From the NCBI GenBank assembly GCA_015680685.1, contig MNCI01027447.1:536047-600046 (forward strand): a stretch of 64,000 bases of DNA, given 5' to 3'. Positions 46,832 through 56,930 of the stretch are shown one piece after another; the stretch's first letter is position 1; each line of letters starts with the position of its first letter. Position numbers and translations under genes: made by a program. The notes below the pieces were generated by a model, which did no database searches, was not told where the DNA came from, and saw only the letters and a list, made by a program, of their open reading frames with translations. This DNA is from Gnetum montanum (lineage: Eukaryota > Streptophyta > Gnetopsida > Gnetales > Gnetaceae).

Positions 46832-47658
46832 CGTTAAGCAAGTGATTATGTGAAAATGCTAAAGAGATTATGCGAAAATGTTAGAAAATGTGGAAGAACA
46901 GAGGGATTAAACAAAACGAAAACTGGTGACTTTTCGTCCTGTAGGATCCCGGAGGGACCGTCGAGGCAACCGACCTGCGCCACACAAAACGGAAACAACC
47001 TCAAAGGGTGTCACTCTTTCACCTGTGCTAGCTAGGACGCAGGACACATGCAGGACCACTGTAGAGGAAGCAAGTTAAATCGTCGTCCGAAGGCCTATTG
47101 TCTCATAGAGTTCCGGAGGAATCGTTGAGGTGACTGATCTACACCACATAATGCGCAAACAACCACAAAGGATGTCAAGTCTACGCTAATGCAAGTCAGG
47201 GTGTGGAAGGCGTACGAGACTACCATAAGACGAGCAAATTAACTAGCGATCAAGTAAATTTTGTGTCTCGTAGGATCCCGGAGGGACCGTCAAGATGACC
47301 AATCTATAACACACGGAATAAGGTAAAGAACGCAAGCGAGACAGCTGCAGGATGGGCAAATTAACTAGCACTCAGGCAGGCTTTGTGTCCCGCAGGGTCC
47401 CGAAAGGACCGTCCAGGCGATCGATCTGCACCACATGGGGAGGGGTGCAGTACGCAAGCGAGATGACCGTAGAATGAGCTAGTTACCTAGCAATCAAAGG
47501 CCTTGTGTCCTGTGGGGCTCTGGAGGAACCATCGAGGCAACCAATCTACACCGCACATAACACAAACAACCACAAGAGGGTGTCACGTCTACGCTCGTGT
47601 GTATCAGAGGACAAAAGGCTTATAGAACTACCGTGACATGCGGCAAAGGCACCAAAAG
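46832..47658 (-). repeat. B leader with ~130-bp tandem repeats
   Basis: About five diverged units between primer site and gag, each carrying a GTCCCGTAGGATCCCGGAGG-like block (46940, 47098, 47268, 47388, 47508), then ACCGTCGAGGCAACCGATCT and CACAAACAACCACAAAGGGTG. Unrelated to the 40-bp leader array of A but in the same place. Confidence 0.8.
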
Positions 47659-47676
47659 GCCCTCCTTCTAATCCTA
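47659..47676 (-). other. Primer-binding site of B
   Basis: Minus strand TAGGATTAGAAGGAGGGC, a few bases after the LTR end, matching the O and A primer sites over AGAAGGAGGGC and partly before it. Confidence 0.55.
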
Positions 47677-47682
47677 GAAAAC

Positions 47683-49387
47683 TGTAACGATCGAAAACGG
47701 CGACGACTAGAATAATGCCAAGGTCGGCGAACACAACAGTTCCAACCCCGTGCTCACGGGAGCGTGGTGCTGGGTGTGTATGAACGCGGGGTGCCCTGAA
47801 CGGTCTAGTCGATCAGACAGGGACTTACATCGGTGTCAATATAGCCTTTTGCAATATAAATAGTATGAGTTGCAGGATGGTGCTTATGGGTAAATTCGGC
47901 AAGAAAGAAAAGGGACTGAAAAAAATGCAATGACGATACAAAATAATGAATAAATGTAAGTGCGACAATAATATGAGATGATGCTCGAAGGTAAAAAACA
48001 AAAGAAGAAATAGTGCAAGGAAGCCAGACAGTAAATAAGAAATAGCATAAGATACAGTTAAGAACATGCACCACTTTAGAGCTACAAATCTCTTCAGCTA
48101 GGGAGTGGCACAGTCGACTGCACGACGTGACGAAGTGCAGAAGGTTCCGAAAATGGCCAAAGCGTGTTGGGAAACAGGAAATGGCTGTGCACTTGAGCAC
48201 AGACTTCGCGTATATACAATGTGGGCAGGATCCTACCAAGGTGGTAGAACGAGACCACGGGCTTTATGCCAACCAAGAGAGGTTCCTATCACAGATGGTT
48301 GACCTCTCCTTTTCTTTTCCCTATTGTCAGATTGCAAATGCTTTTCTCTTTTTTTCTTATTTCAGTCAAGGAGACTCCCTTTTTTTTTTCCTTTTTTTTT
48401 AGACCGGTTCTTTTGCGTGCTGTTTAATGGGCTATTTATAGGGTGGAAGGTGGGCAAAGGTGACTGTTTGAATATTACGTGTTGTAGACCTCTGCCTCCT
48501 TGCTGGCACTACTTGAGCCATTTGTAACCATTGGGCTTGCCAGACTGTTGTAACGCGAGCAATAACTACGATCCTACTACGTCGTGACTGCACTGCTGGC
48601 TCCTAGAGGCATGTGCCAATGGCTCGATTAACATGGAGTGCATTGATGTCGCGTGGCCACCTGCTTGCCACACTGTGTTTTGCAACATGGCTTGCTCTAC
48701 CGTAGCGCAGCACCTTGCCGCGTGTCTTGCTGTACGTCACATACTTGCTACATGATGCTACGCTACGTAGCGTAGCATAGCGTAGCAACTGTGGTAGCTT
48801 TGCTGACTTTGTTAACCTATACTGCCATAGTGCAAGTTTTGTGAACTTTGCTGATTTTGCCTTCCGAACCGCCTTCCATCCCTTTCCGCAGGATTGCTAC
48901 GCCTTGCTGCACCATGTAGCTCAACGTAGTGTAGCAGTAGACATGGTCTGCTGCTTCCTAACGAAAAGAGACATCATTGCAGGACTCGAGATTAGGCGAG
49001 GGAGGTGAAGTTGCTGCTATGCTATGCCATATTTCATTACGTAGCGTAACATCTTGTTCCGCTATTTTTTTCTGAGGATTGCTACGCTACACATCATAGC
49101 GTAGCAGGCTTTGTGACTTCGAAAACTTGCTGAACTGCTTCTCTTGTGCACCTAGGCTACTGTCGCTGATTTTGGACACCATTTTTGAGCAGGCTGCCAA
49201 CTGTGTAGACTACTTTGGCAAGTGGACGAGTTGGTATGGAACTTGCCCATGCCTAAAGTAGAAAATTTACCGAACTGGCCATCCTGGACTCAAACCGTTC
49301 TTTCCTGATGGACTGCCATGGTGTTGTGCAGACCGCAAGGGCTTGGTGAAGCCAAGATGACCATGCATTTTCTTTTAGGATGTTTCA
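47683..49387 (-). repeat. 5' LTR of B
   Basis: Minus-strand TGAAACATCC...GTTACA, 1705 bp, pairs with 29711-31408. Carries the TATA box (about 48430-48443, minus) and a perfect 24-bp palindrome at 48755-48778 (centre CTACGTAG). Confidence 0.8.
48755..48778. repeat. 24-bp perfect palindrome in the B LTR
   Basis: ATGCTACGCTAC followed by its exact reverse complement. Neighbouring CTACGC/GCGTAG pairs occur at 49012-49045 and 49080-49110, and weaker forms in the 3' LTR at 30788-31110. Confidence 0.85.
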
Positions 49388-49724
49388 TTGGCCCCTCTTG
49401 GTCGACATTTGGAGAACAGGCTCGATGGACGTTGGCAAAGAATATGAAACACCACAGCAAGCGAAACACTGAGGTCGTCATTCGATGAGTACTAGGACAT
49501 CGCCTGGCTATGCTCGAGGGTGTTGCATTGGTGCTATGGAGGTTAAGGAAGAAAGCAGAGATGATGTTTAGCCGAGTCCCTCATCGAAGTGCTTTGAGGG
49601 GCTCATTTGCATTTTCATCTTTAACTGGCACTGTTCTTCAACCTCCTGTAGGCAGGTGTCCCCTCCGCAAGACGAGCTGTATTGCATCCATGGAAGGTCT
49701 GGACCTACTTATCGAAGCTTACTA
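49388..49724 (-). mobile_element. Extra B-type internal tail outside the 5' LTR
   Basis: Homologous to 31409-31746, the 3' internal end of B, including the polypurine tract (GACCAAGAGGGGCCAA, minus). A normal 5' LTR should be followed by flanking DNA instead. Confidence 0.7.
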
Positions 49725-49805
49725 CTAGTTTGCTTGTGGCATTTTGTACTTCTTTGTCGATGCTTCTCGAGTCGATTCCTCCAAGCATCAACAAAGAGGG
49801 GCCAA
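49725..49805 (+). other. 3' tail and polypurine tract of element A
   Basis: 81 bases left of A after the B insertion, ending AACAAAGAGGGGCCAA before the TGAAACACC of the LTR. All of the A spacer and integrase C-terminus is missing. Confidence 0.65.
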
Positions 49806-51901
49806 TGAAACACCACAAAAATTTGGACCTAACACTTTCGGACAAGAATTGAGCTAAGTCATGATGCTTCCCAGCATGATCGAAACTTGCGAACTTCACA
49901 AACAGCATCAAATGGAGTTGAATCAAGCAAGTAAAAGTTCCCTGAGATCCATTGGAGACTACATCAACATCTGGCAATAAGAACTGCAGGTTTCAAACTC
50001 AAAACACTTAGTTTTGACTAAGTATACTTCCTGCACACAGGCCTGCACACCCAACATACAGCTCAGCGTGCAGCAACTTATGGGCCCAAAAAATGAGCCA
50101 AAACATGCCAGAATTGAGTGTCTGGACCTCCCAGGACCTTCACCAAGGTCCCCAACAGCTCTCAGGCTCCTGAAAATCAAGTTTTGAGCTCCAAATGATG
50201 GGTGTTCATTCTTGCACGTCATCATGCACGCCCAGCGTGCAACTTAGCGTGCAGTAACTTTTGAGCACCAAAAACTCATCAAAACAAGCCAAAATAGAAG
50301 GTTTGGACCATCCAAGACCTTCTCCAAGGTCCCCAACAGCTCTCAAGCTTTAGAAAATCATGTTTTGGACTCCAAGTGATAGGTTTTCATGCCTGCACAT
50401 TGGCCTGCACGCCCAACGTGTACCATCATAGACAATCCAAAACAGGCACTCAGACCATGGTCTTCACAGGCAATCAACTCCCAGAGATAGGGAAACCATC
50501 AGGCATCATCCTAAGCTTCCAAAAATCAAGTTTTGACCTTGAAAAATGGCAATTTCATGCCCGTACATTGGCTTGCACGCCCAACGTGCACCCCAACATG
50601 CACGACTTTGAACAAGGTTGATTAGGCATTTTAGGCAAGATTTTGACATGGAGTTAATTCTCAAAGCATGGCTAATGAATCTACAAGTCCACAGGCTCTA
50701 GAGACATCAATTTTTGGCATCTCAAGGGTTATTCTTGGCCCTACATGCCCAGTGTGCACGCCCGACGTACAGCACAGCGTGCACACTAGAAACATGCCCA
50801 ACACTTAGGAAAAATGAAGTCAAAATGAGCCCTCGGATACCCTAGAGAGCTAGCAACACTTAGGCAGCAAGGATCCAACTCCAATGTACAAGATTAGGCT
50901 CCAAAACTACAGTTTTCATGCCCACACACTAGCCTGCACGCCCAACGTGTACACCCAGCGCGTACACTCTTGGAACCACCTAAAGCCCTGTCAAATCAAG
51001 GTTAAATGAGCCCAAAATCGACAAGCAGTATCCTCAAGGCATCAGGCATCCAGATCCATGCTAAAAACTAGCATCACAGTTTGAAATTTGGTCAGAAATT
51101 CTTCATGCTTGCCCACACGCTGTCTAGTGTGTGGGGTGTATACGCCCAGCGTGTACACGCTGGCATGTTGCACGCTTGTAAAGCTTCATTCTTTTGCACC
51201 CGATCGACACTCCACATGTCACCCGATCTGAAATTCTAGCATCCCACAGCCAATCACCCCATCTCAGATCCGAATTTAATGCCCAAACTTGTACAAAAAT
51301 CCAGATTTTTAACCAGATCAAGGGATGAGAGAGGGGAAATTAAGGAATCTAGGCAAGAAATTGGAGAATCCACACAGAGAACATCTAGAACACCCACCCT
51401 GGACGCTGGACTTCTACCTTGCACGCTGAGCATATAGTCTTCACGTTGTGCCTACAACCCAAACCAGCATACCATCACCCCTAACATTCATCGGGGCTCT
51501 TCGTCTGCCTTGTGTCAGATCCACAACTGTGTCTAGACCAGTGCATTGTAATTTTCATTATGCAATAATATTGCTGCATTTTTGGCCAAGATTTTTTGCA
51601 GTTGTCATTTGTTCTTGCATTTTTGGCTAAGATTTTCATTCTTGTTTACCGCTTGTTTACATTCCTGCATGTTTGCATTTTGGTTTACATTTATTACGTC
51701 ACTTACACATAACCCAGCGTATTGCACATTGTCATACATCTGGGGAAATCCTTGTCTGATCCGCACGCGGACCACCGAAGGTACTCTACCTTCGTCAGTC
51801 CTAGTTCGTCCTCAAGCAAAGGTAGGGTCTTCTATGTCTGTCTATGGATCTCTCAATGCCTTTTTCATTCTAGCCGAGCATCGACGATTTCAGACAGTAC
51901 A
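49806..51901 (+). repeat. 3' LTR of A
   Basis: 2096 bp, TGAAACACCAC...GACAGTACA, aligned with 13864-15983 including the ~180-bp units. Confidence 0.92.
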
Positions 51902-51906
51902 AAACC
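51902..51906 (+). other. Target-site duplication (right) of element A
   Basis: AAACC, identical to 13859-13863; O coding resumes immediately. Confidence 0.9.
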
Positions 51907-52430
51907 AAGATTTATTGGTGATGGAGAGTATGATTTGATTGAAGACCTTAAACATGTCAAGGCCAATATTAGCTTTTATTAGTTGCTTCAAATAGGAGAT
52001 CAGCAGAGAAAGGCTTTGGAGTTCATTAAAGGTAAAAGGAGAGTTATAGAATCAGAGTTAAGTTATGTGTCTAATAATGACGAAAAATTAAAGACCTTGT
52101 ATGATAAGGAAGCTCCTCCTTTCCTTTTGACAATGAAATTAAAGGATAAATACTTACACAATTGTTTGATTGATTCTAGAGCTACGTTTACTATAATGTC
52201 ATTGTCTATATGTAAGAAACTTGGTTTGATTCCCGAAAAATCAAATAATAAGATTGTTCAAGTGGATAAAAGTAGAGTGAAGATTGTGGGTCAATTACCA
52301 AATGTCCTATTGGAAATTGCTTCTGAACCCCACGTTAGAAGTAGAGTAACTATTCAAGTGGCAGATATACCAAATTCACATAGTCTCTTATTGAGTAAAT
52401 AAAGACTTATGTCTTTCTCATCCATGAAAG
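51907..52430 (+). pseudogene. Gag end and aspartic protease of element O
   Basis: Continues the gag frame broken at 13858. The domain LKDKYLHNCLIDSRATFTIM (about 52137-52197) has DSRA where retropepsins have DSGA, so the Gly of the active site is lost. VRSRVTIQVADIP follows, and a stop at 52402 where ILG(R/K) would be expected. The remainder to 52500 (ECHALRETVQDVIWIE-like) runs into the Athila C LTR. A stop is also present at 51980. Confidence 0.72.
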
Positions 52431-52540
52431 CTAAATGTCATGCATTACGAGAGACTGTTCAAGATGTAATATGGATTGAGTAGCTCCTTAAAAAAATTAG
52501 TATTGATATTCTTTAACCAATTTCGATTCACTACGACAAC

Positions 52541-53366
52541 TAATGAACCACGATATCGAATTTGTGATATTGGGTTCGCGATATCGAAGCTTGCCATGCG
52601 ATATCGCATCCTACCTCATTGCCTATAAATAAGAGGCGGTCACACTTGGCTTTCATAGTTAATTTTAGTTCCTTACCCAAACTCTTGCCTTTTCTCCTTC
52701 TCAGAGTTAGAATTATTTTTGAGTGCTCATATTAGAAGTCATAAAGTAAACAGATCTTTATTCGAGCATTATGTACCTGAAAACACATTATGTACGGAAA
52801 TAAAGATGAACTTTGTGATAAACCTTACAACATTTAGAATAGATTAATTAATGTTATTTTTAGTTATTTAATGCTTTCCTTAGTTAATTAATGTTTTCTC
52901 TCTTTCTCTCTCTCTCACCCTACAACTCTCCTAAGTAAGCACGCTTAGTATAATCAATTCGAGCATGCATGTAACACTTGGTAATCTAGTAACAATTAGC
53001 GCTTGGTTATCCTAGTAGTGTTGCACTGGTTTAGGTTGTGTATGGTAAGTGAGAACGGATACTAGTGTTAGGATTAATTAAAGCCTAGTTAATCAGTAGT
53101 TAAATTAAATTAGTTACTTAGTTATCTCTCTCCTCCCTTATTAGTACCAAGACAATAAATACAGAAAAGCCATAAAAATCATATGCCTCGAGTTTACTTA
53201 ACTATATAATTGTGACATATAAGTAAGCTTGGGAAGACAACGATTAACCAACCTGTCCTTGTTCCATCAAGGTGCCTAAGAACTTAGTCCTTGGAATTCG
53301 ACTGGATCATGCATGTACGCTCGTATTCATATGGTTGAGTGTAGGAATACTTCACCGCTCATCATT
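52541..53366 (+). repeat. 5' LTR of Athila C
   Basis: Begins TAATGAACC (TGATGAACC in the 3' copy) and ends TCATCA. U3 has GATATCG repeats (52552-52610) and TATA-like CCTATAAATAAGAGG (52622-52636). CT repeat near 52893-52915. Confidence 0.85.
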
Positions 53367-53367
53367 G

Positions 53368-53386
53368 GCGTCGTTGCCAGGGACTT
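53368..53386 (+). other. Primer-binding site of C, tRNA-Asp
   Basis: TGGCGTCGTTGCCAGGGAC, close to the complement of plant tRNA-Asp 3' end (TGGCGCCGTTGCCGGGGA). Confidence 0.85.
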
Positions 53387-53502
53387 TGTTGTTTGTGCTT
53401 TAACCAAAACATAGGAAATCTTTCACATCGTTAGAACGAACCCTTAGGGTTGGTTAAGGAAAAATAATAAATAAGAATACATTGCATATTGAATAGACAA
53501 CC

Positions 53503-56110
53503 ATGTCTCCTTCTTTGTATGAAAGTGTTTCACTGCCTAGGTTTGATACAGGGAACAATCAAAGGTGTAGTACACATGATAATCTGCCAGTCCCTTAATA
53601 GTTTTGTGTGGTATATATTCATCCCATGAATATGTACCAAAATTTACCTTTGTCCTCCACTAGGATGAACAATTGCATTGGTGAGATTTAGAAGGCAACA
53701 TAGTATTACCTCCTGATTGCTCTGTCCTAGGCATGCTTTTTCATGATCTCACATGAATTGGGATGCAGCACTTACAAACAGAGTATGTTATGCATGATCA
53801 TGACTCACGAGAGGATCGACCCATGGAGGCATAGGGTCAAAGGAACTTACAACAGGAGAGATTTCATGAATCCATGAAGAGAAAGTTATCACAGAATGCC
53901 CACATGTCCTAATCAAAAATGAGGGTGGTGAACTTGCCTCAAGTAGTTTCCCCCACAATGATGTTAGAATCAAGGGGTTATGTATTAGAATCTTTACTCA
54001 ACTATCCATAACTTAGATTCTGGTACCAACAGACACAAAGGGTCTGAAAAAGGAACACGAGCACATGACAAAGATGGACACTCCGATCATAACCGCAAAC
54101 GAGGTCGTGACCACTGAAGAGAAGAAAGTAGGCATCGACATGGTGACAGTCCTCCTTCTTCTTCACCTTCATCATCTCCTTCACCCTCTCCTTCAGGATT
54201 TGGATGCAGTCACAAAGAAAAAGACCATCAGGATAAGGGTAAGTGAAATGGGAGTCATAGACAAAAGAGTCAAGAAAAGGGACGAGGACACTCTAGAGAA
54301 ACACACTGTGAAAGAAGGGAGAGTAGGGAATAGCATAGGCATCATAGACGCCACAGATGGGATGATCATGATGAACCTCTACTCGCTACTCAAAGTATGC
54401 TAGACATAACTGAGGCTATCAGAATCCTAACAAGGCACCAAAAGGATAGTAGGATCAAGATATTAGACATGAAAAATATCTCACAATTTGAAGGGGGGTA
54501 CAACACTGATCCTCAAAATCATCTACAAGCATTTCATGATGCATGTGCATTACAAAACATAGAAAGTGAATGGAAAAAACTTAAGTTGTTCCCACGGACA
54601 CTAGTCAAAGAAGCAGAGAGCTGGTACTGATCCCTAGAACCAAAATCTATTTGTAGATGGAGTACCATGTTAGAATTGTTCAACAATAAGTACCAAATGT
54701 ACTCCTAAGTGTCCAACCCGCGAAAGAAAATCCAAGGCTAGAAACATGGAGGACATGAACCCTTGGATGCTGCTATGGACCGATATTATGCACTGTTACA
54801 TCGTTGTCCTGGCCATGGTTATTCAGAGAGGGATCAACTACACCATCTCGTAGATGGGCGTAGGCATGAAACATAAAGAACCCTTGGGACATATGCCCAA
54901 GGGAGGCTATCTAAGCTTAGGATCCATCAAGTTTAAAGATTATTGGAGCAAGTTGCTAAAGAAGAAGATGAGTTGAGAAAAAGAGAGAGTGCAGAAGAGT
55001 ATAACAGAGATCCTTCCCTATGAAAGAGGGGAGTAAGATTCTGCAAGGATGAAGAAGAGTCACCACTAGAAGAAATGGTGAATAAGAAAACCTTGCCTAT
55101 CTGAAAATTAGCCTCGGAAGTATGGACAAAGGTAGACCAAATGTGGGATTCCCTAGATGATAGATGTCAAACTGTTCTTAAAATAGTAGAGGAGTCTAGA
55201 GAGCAAGGTAGTGATCGCGAAAAAAGAAAAAAGAGAGAAGCAGAATATTCACATAACAAGGGTAAGGGCAAAGTTGTCATCATTGAAGAGGTTGTGGATT
55301 CAAATACAGACAATGATAGTGGATGCGAGATATGCTAATATGATCATCCTAAAGGATGTTGCCCTATAATCTCACATCTGCAGGAGTCTGGGGTGTATGC
55401 ACTCAACCCACAATTAAACAAAAGGCAAACACCCCGAAGGTTACCTTATCCTCAAGGTAAGCCAAGGCAGTTCCACCAACCCTTAACATATTATCCAAGT
55501 GGAACTCCACCACAACCGATCGAGCAACATCAACAGTGGTGATACCCACAATTATGGGGAATGCCACCACCAAGGCAATAGTATGCTTACCAGTAACTTG
55601 ACTCATATGGATATTACGTGCAGTAGCTAGTCTCTCCATGTGACTCTACTGGTCACGTTACTCTTCAACCTCACTACCAAGCCCATGAGTACTATAGGAC
55701 TCCTTCTCCTAGCGGTGATGTTCATCAAACATATCATCCGTCTCATCCGGATGCACGTCCTCCACCCTTAACTCCATTACCACCTGCTCCAGCTATGTAG
55801 GGTGAAATTCCTACCTAGCCGTAGCAATGTAATGCCACAAGGGTTGTTAACTCTCAACCTACTATTGGTTCTAACAACCGCATGAAGAAAAAAATTTTCT
55901 TTAGAACCACCAATCCAACTAAGCCCTTGCAACCGCAAGTGGCTAATTCTTCAACCGCCTCACTATCACTTGAAGCTTCAAAGCTTCCTTCAACCCAAAA
56001 ACTACACTTAATACATATGATCATGTTAACCCATGCCATCACTGATTGGATAAAAGCTAGCCATCTTCCTAGGAAATTCTCTGATCCTGGGAGTTGTTTG
56101 ATATATCTAT
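53503..56110 (+). pseudogene. Gag of Athila C
   Basis: ATG at 53503 (MSPSLYESVSLPRF), soon stopped. Charged N-terminal region 54000-54390; capsid at 54397-54850 (QFEGGYNTDP, FHDACALQNIE, ELFNNKYQMYS, LHRCPGHGYSERDQL); Lys/Glu-rich region to 55335 with GKGKVVIIEEV; then Pro/Gln/His/Tyr-rich segment (55390-55800) and a Ser/Pro-rich join to protease. More than ten stops or shifts. Confidence 0.8.
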
Positions 56111-56119
56111 AAATCGCTG

Positions 56120-56930
56120 GAAACTAACCATGCATGGCTCTTTTGGATTCAGGTTCTAGTACCAACTTGATTTTTCAAGAAATGTATAAGCCCTAGAACT
56201 TTCCTCCACTAAAATAGAGTAACATTCATTTAGAGTTGGCCGACCAGTCCATCACTGTCCCGTTGGGACTAGTAGAGGACATTGTCACCACTGTTTGTGT
56301 GTGGTTGTATCCAATTGACTTTATAGTGATTCAAGTAAACAATGGTAAGGGTGACTTCCCAATCATAATGGGAAGAGCATGGCTAAGCATAGTTGACACA
56401 TGCCTAGGAATCCACGATCTTTCCCTAGAAATATCAAAAGAAAATATATTTAGAAAGATCAAGAATAAGAAAGTTCCATGCATCGCATACAGTGACTTAG
56501 GGTGTAATTGCATGCAGAAGTCATGGTTCATGCAACATTTAACATTGCCTGCATGCAATCAGTGTGCACAAGTGACTGATATACAAAGATGCTTGTATGC
56601 AACAGCCACAAGAAAAGAAGGCACCCAGTGGTTGATAGCTAATCAAGAGAGTAGTTCAACTATATGCATGGAACCAACTAATGGTTTGACTTGCACTTAC
56701 ATTGATAGCATAGACACATTAGAGCAAGTCCATCCCCAACTTCCAAGTCTTGACATTGAAAATATCAACTGGGGGAAGTTGAAAATCCCAGATAAGTTTA
56801 AGCAAGGGCCCCTTGAGCTAAAACCATTGCCCACTGATATGGAATACATGTTTCTTAAAAATGAAAAACTAGTAATTATTAACATAGCTTGCTCTTCAAC
56901 AAAAAGAAAGACTACTAAAAGTGATAAATA
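56120..56930 (+). pseudogene. Aspartic protease and linker of Athila C
   Basis: Active site LLDSGSSTNLIF at 56137-56175 with intact Asp-Ser-Gly, then a stop at about 56195; VEDIVTTV...FIVIQV and FPIIMGRAWLS (56360-56390, the ILGR equivalent). The linker to RT contains CMEPTNGLTCTYIDSI and LELKPLP. The open stretch 56236-56928 is the longest in C. Confidence 0.8.

Larger units (their letters stand above)
29711..49387 (-). mobile_element. Tat-like Ty3/gypsy retrotransposon B, nested in A
   Basis: Minus-strand element: 5' LTR 49387-47683, primer site, repeat-rich leader, gag (46831-42645, split by a solo LTR), protease, island with a plus-strand gene (36983-41270), RT/RNase H/integrase (36220-32707), spacer, polypurine tract, 3' LTR 31408-29711. 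Domain order and the antisense island match A. RT (YVDD) and the integrase core are open, so B is the best preserved element here. No target duplication was found, and a 337-bp tail lies outside its 5' LTR. Confidence 0.88.
13864..51901 (+). mobile_element. Tat-like Ty3/gypsy retrotransposon A with antisense gene
   Basis: LTRs at 13864-15983 and 49806-51901, flanked by perfect AAACC duplications. Internal order: primer site, 40-bp leader repeats, gag, protease, a 5.8 kb intron-like island holding an antisense gene, RT, RNase H plus a second RNase H, integrase, then nested element B, then an 81-bp tail with polypurine tract. The dual RNase H and the intron position between protease and RT place it with Tat/Ogre-type elements. 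By eye, sampled LTR segments differ by about 5-10 percent, mostly transitions. Confidence 0.92.
11216..52540 (+). mobile_element. Low-GC Ty3/gypsy element O, split by nested insertions
   Basis: Oldest element of the nest on the plus strand: 5' LTR (about 11216-12597), primer site, gag (12727-13858), then 38 kb of inserted element A, then the gag end and protease (51907-52430), then Athila C. No RT or integrase of this copy is found; they may be deleted, or displaced to the fragment at 1-498. AT-rich, Lys/Ser-rich coding unlike the GC-richer Tat elements A and B. Confidence 0.75.
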
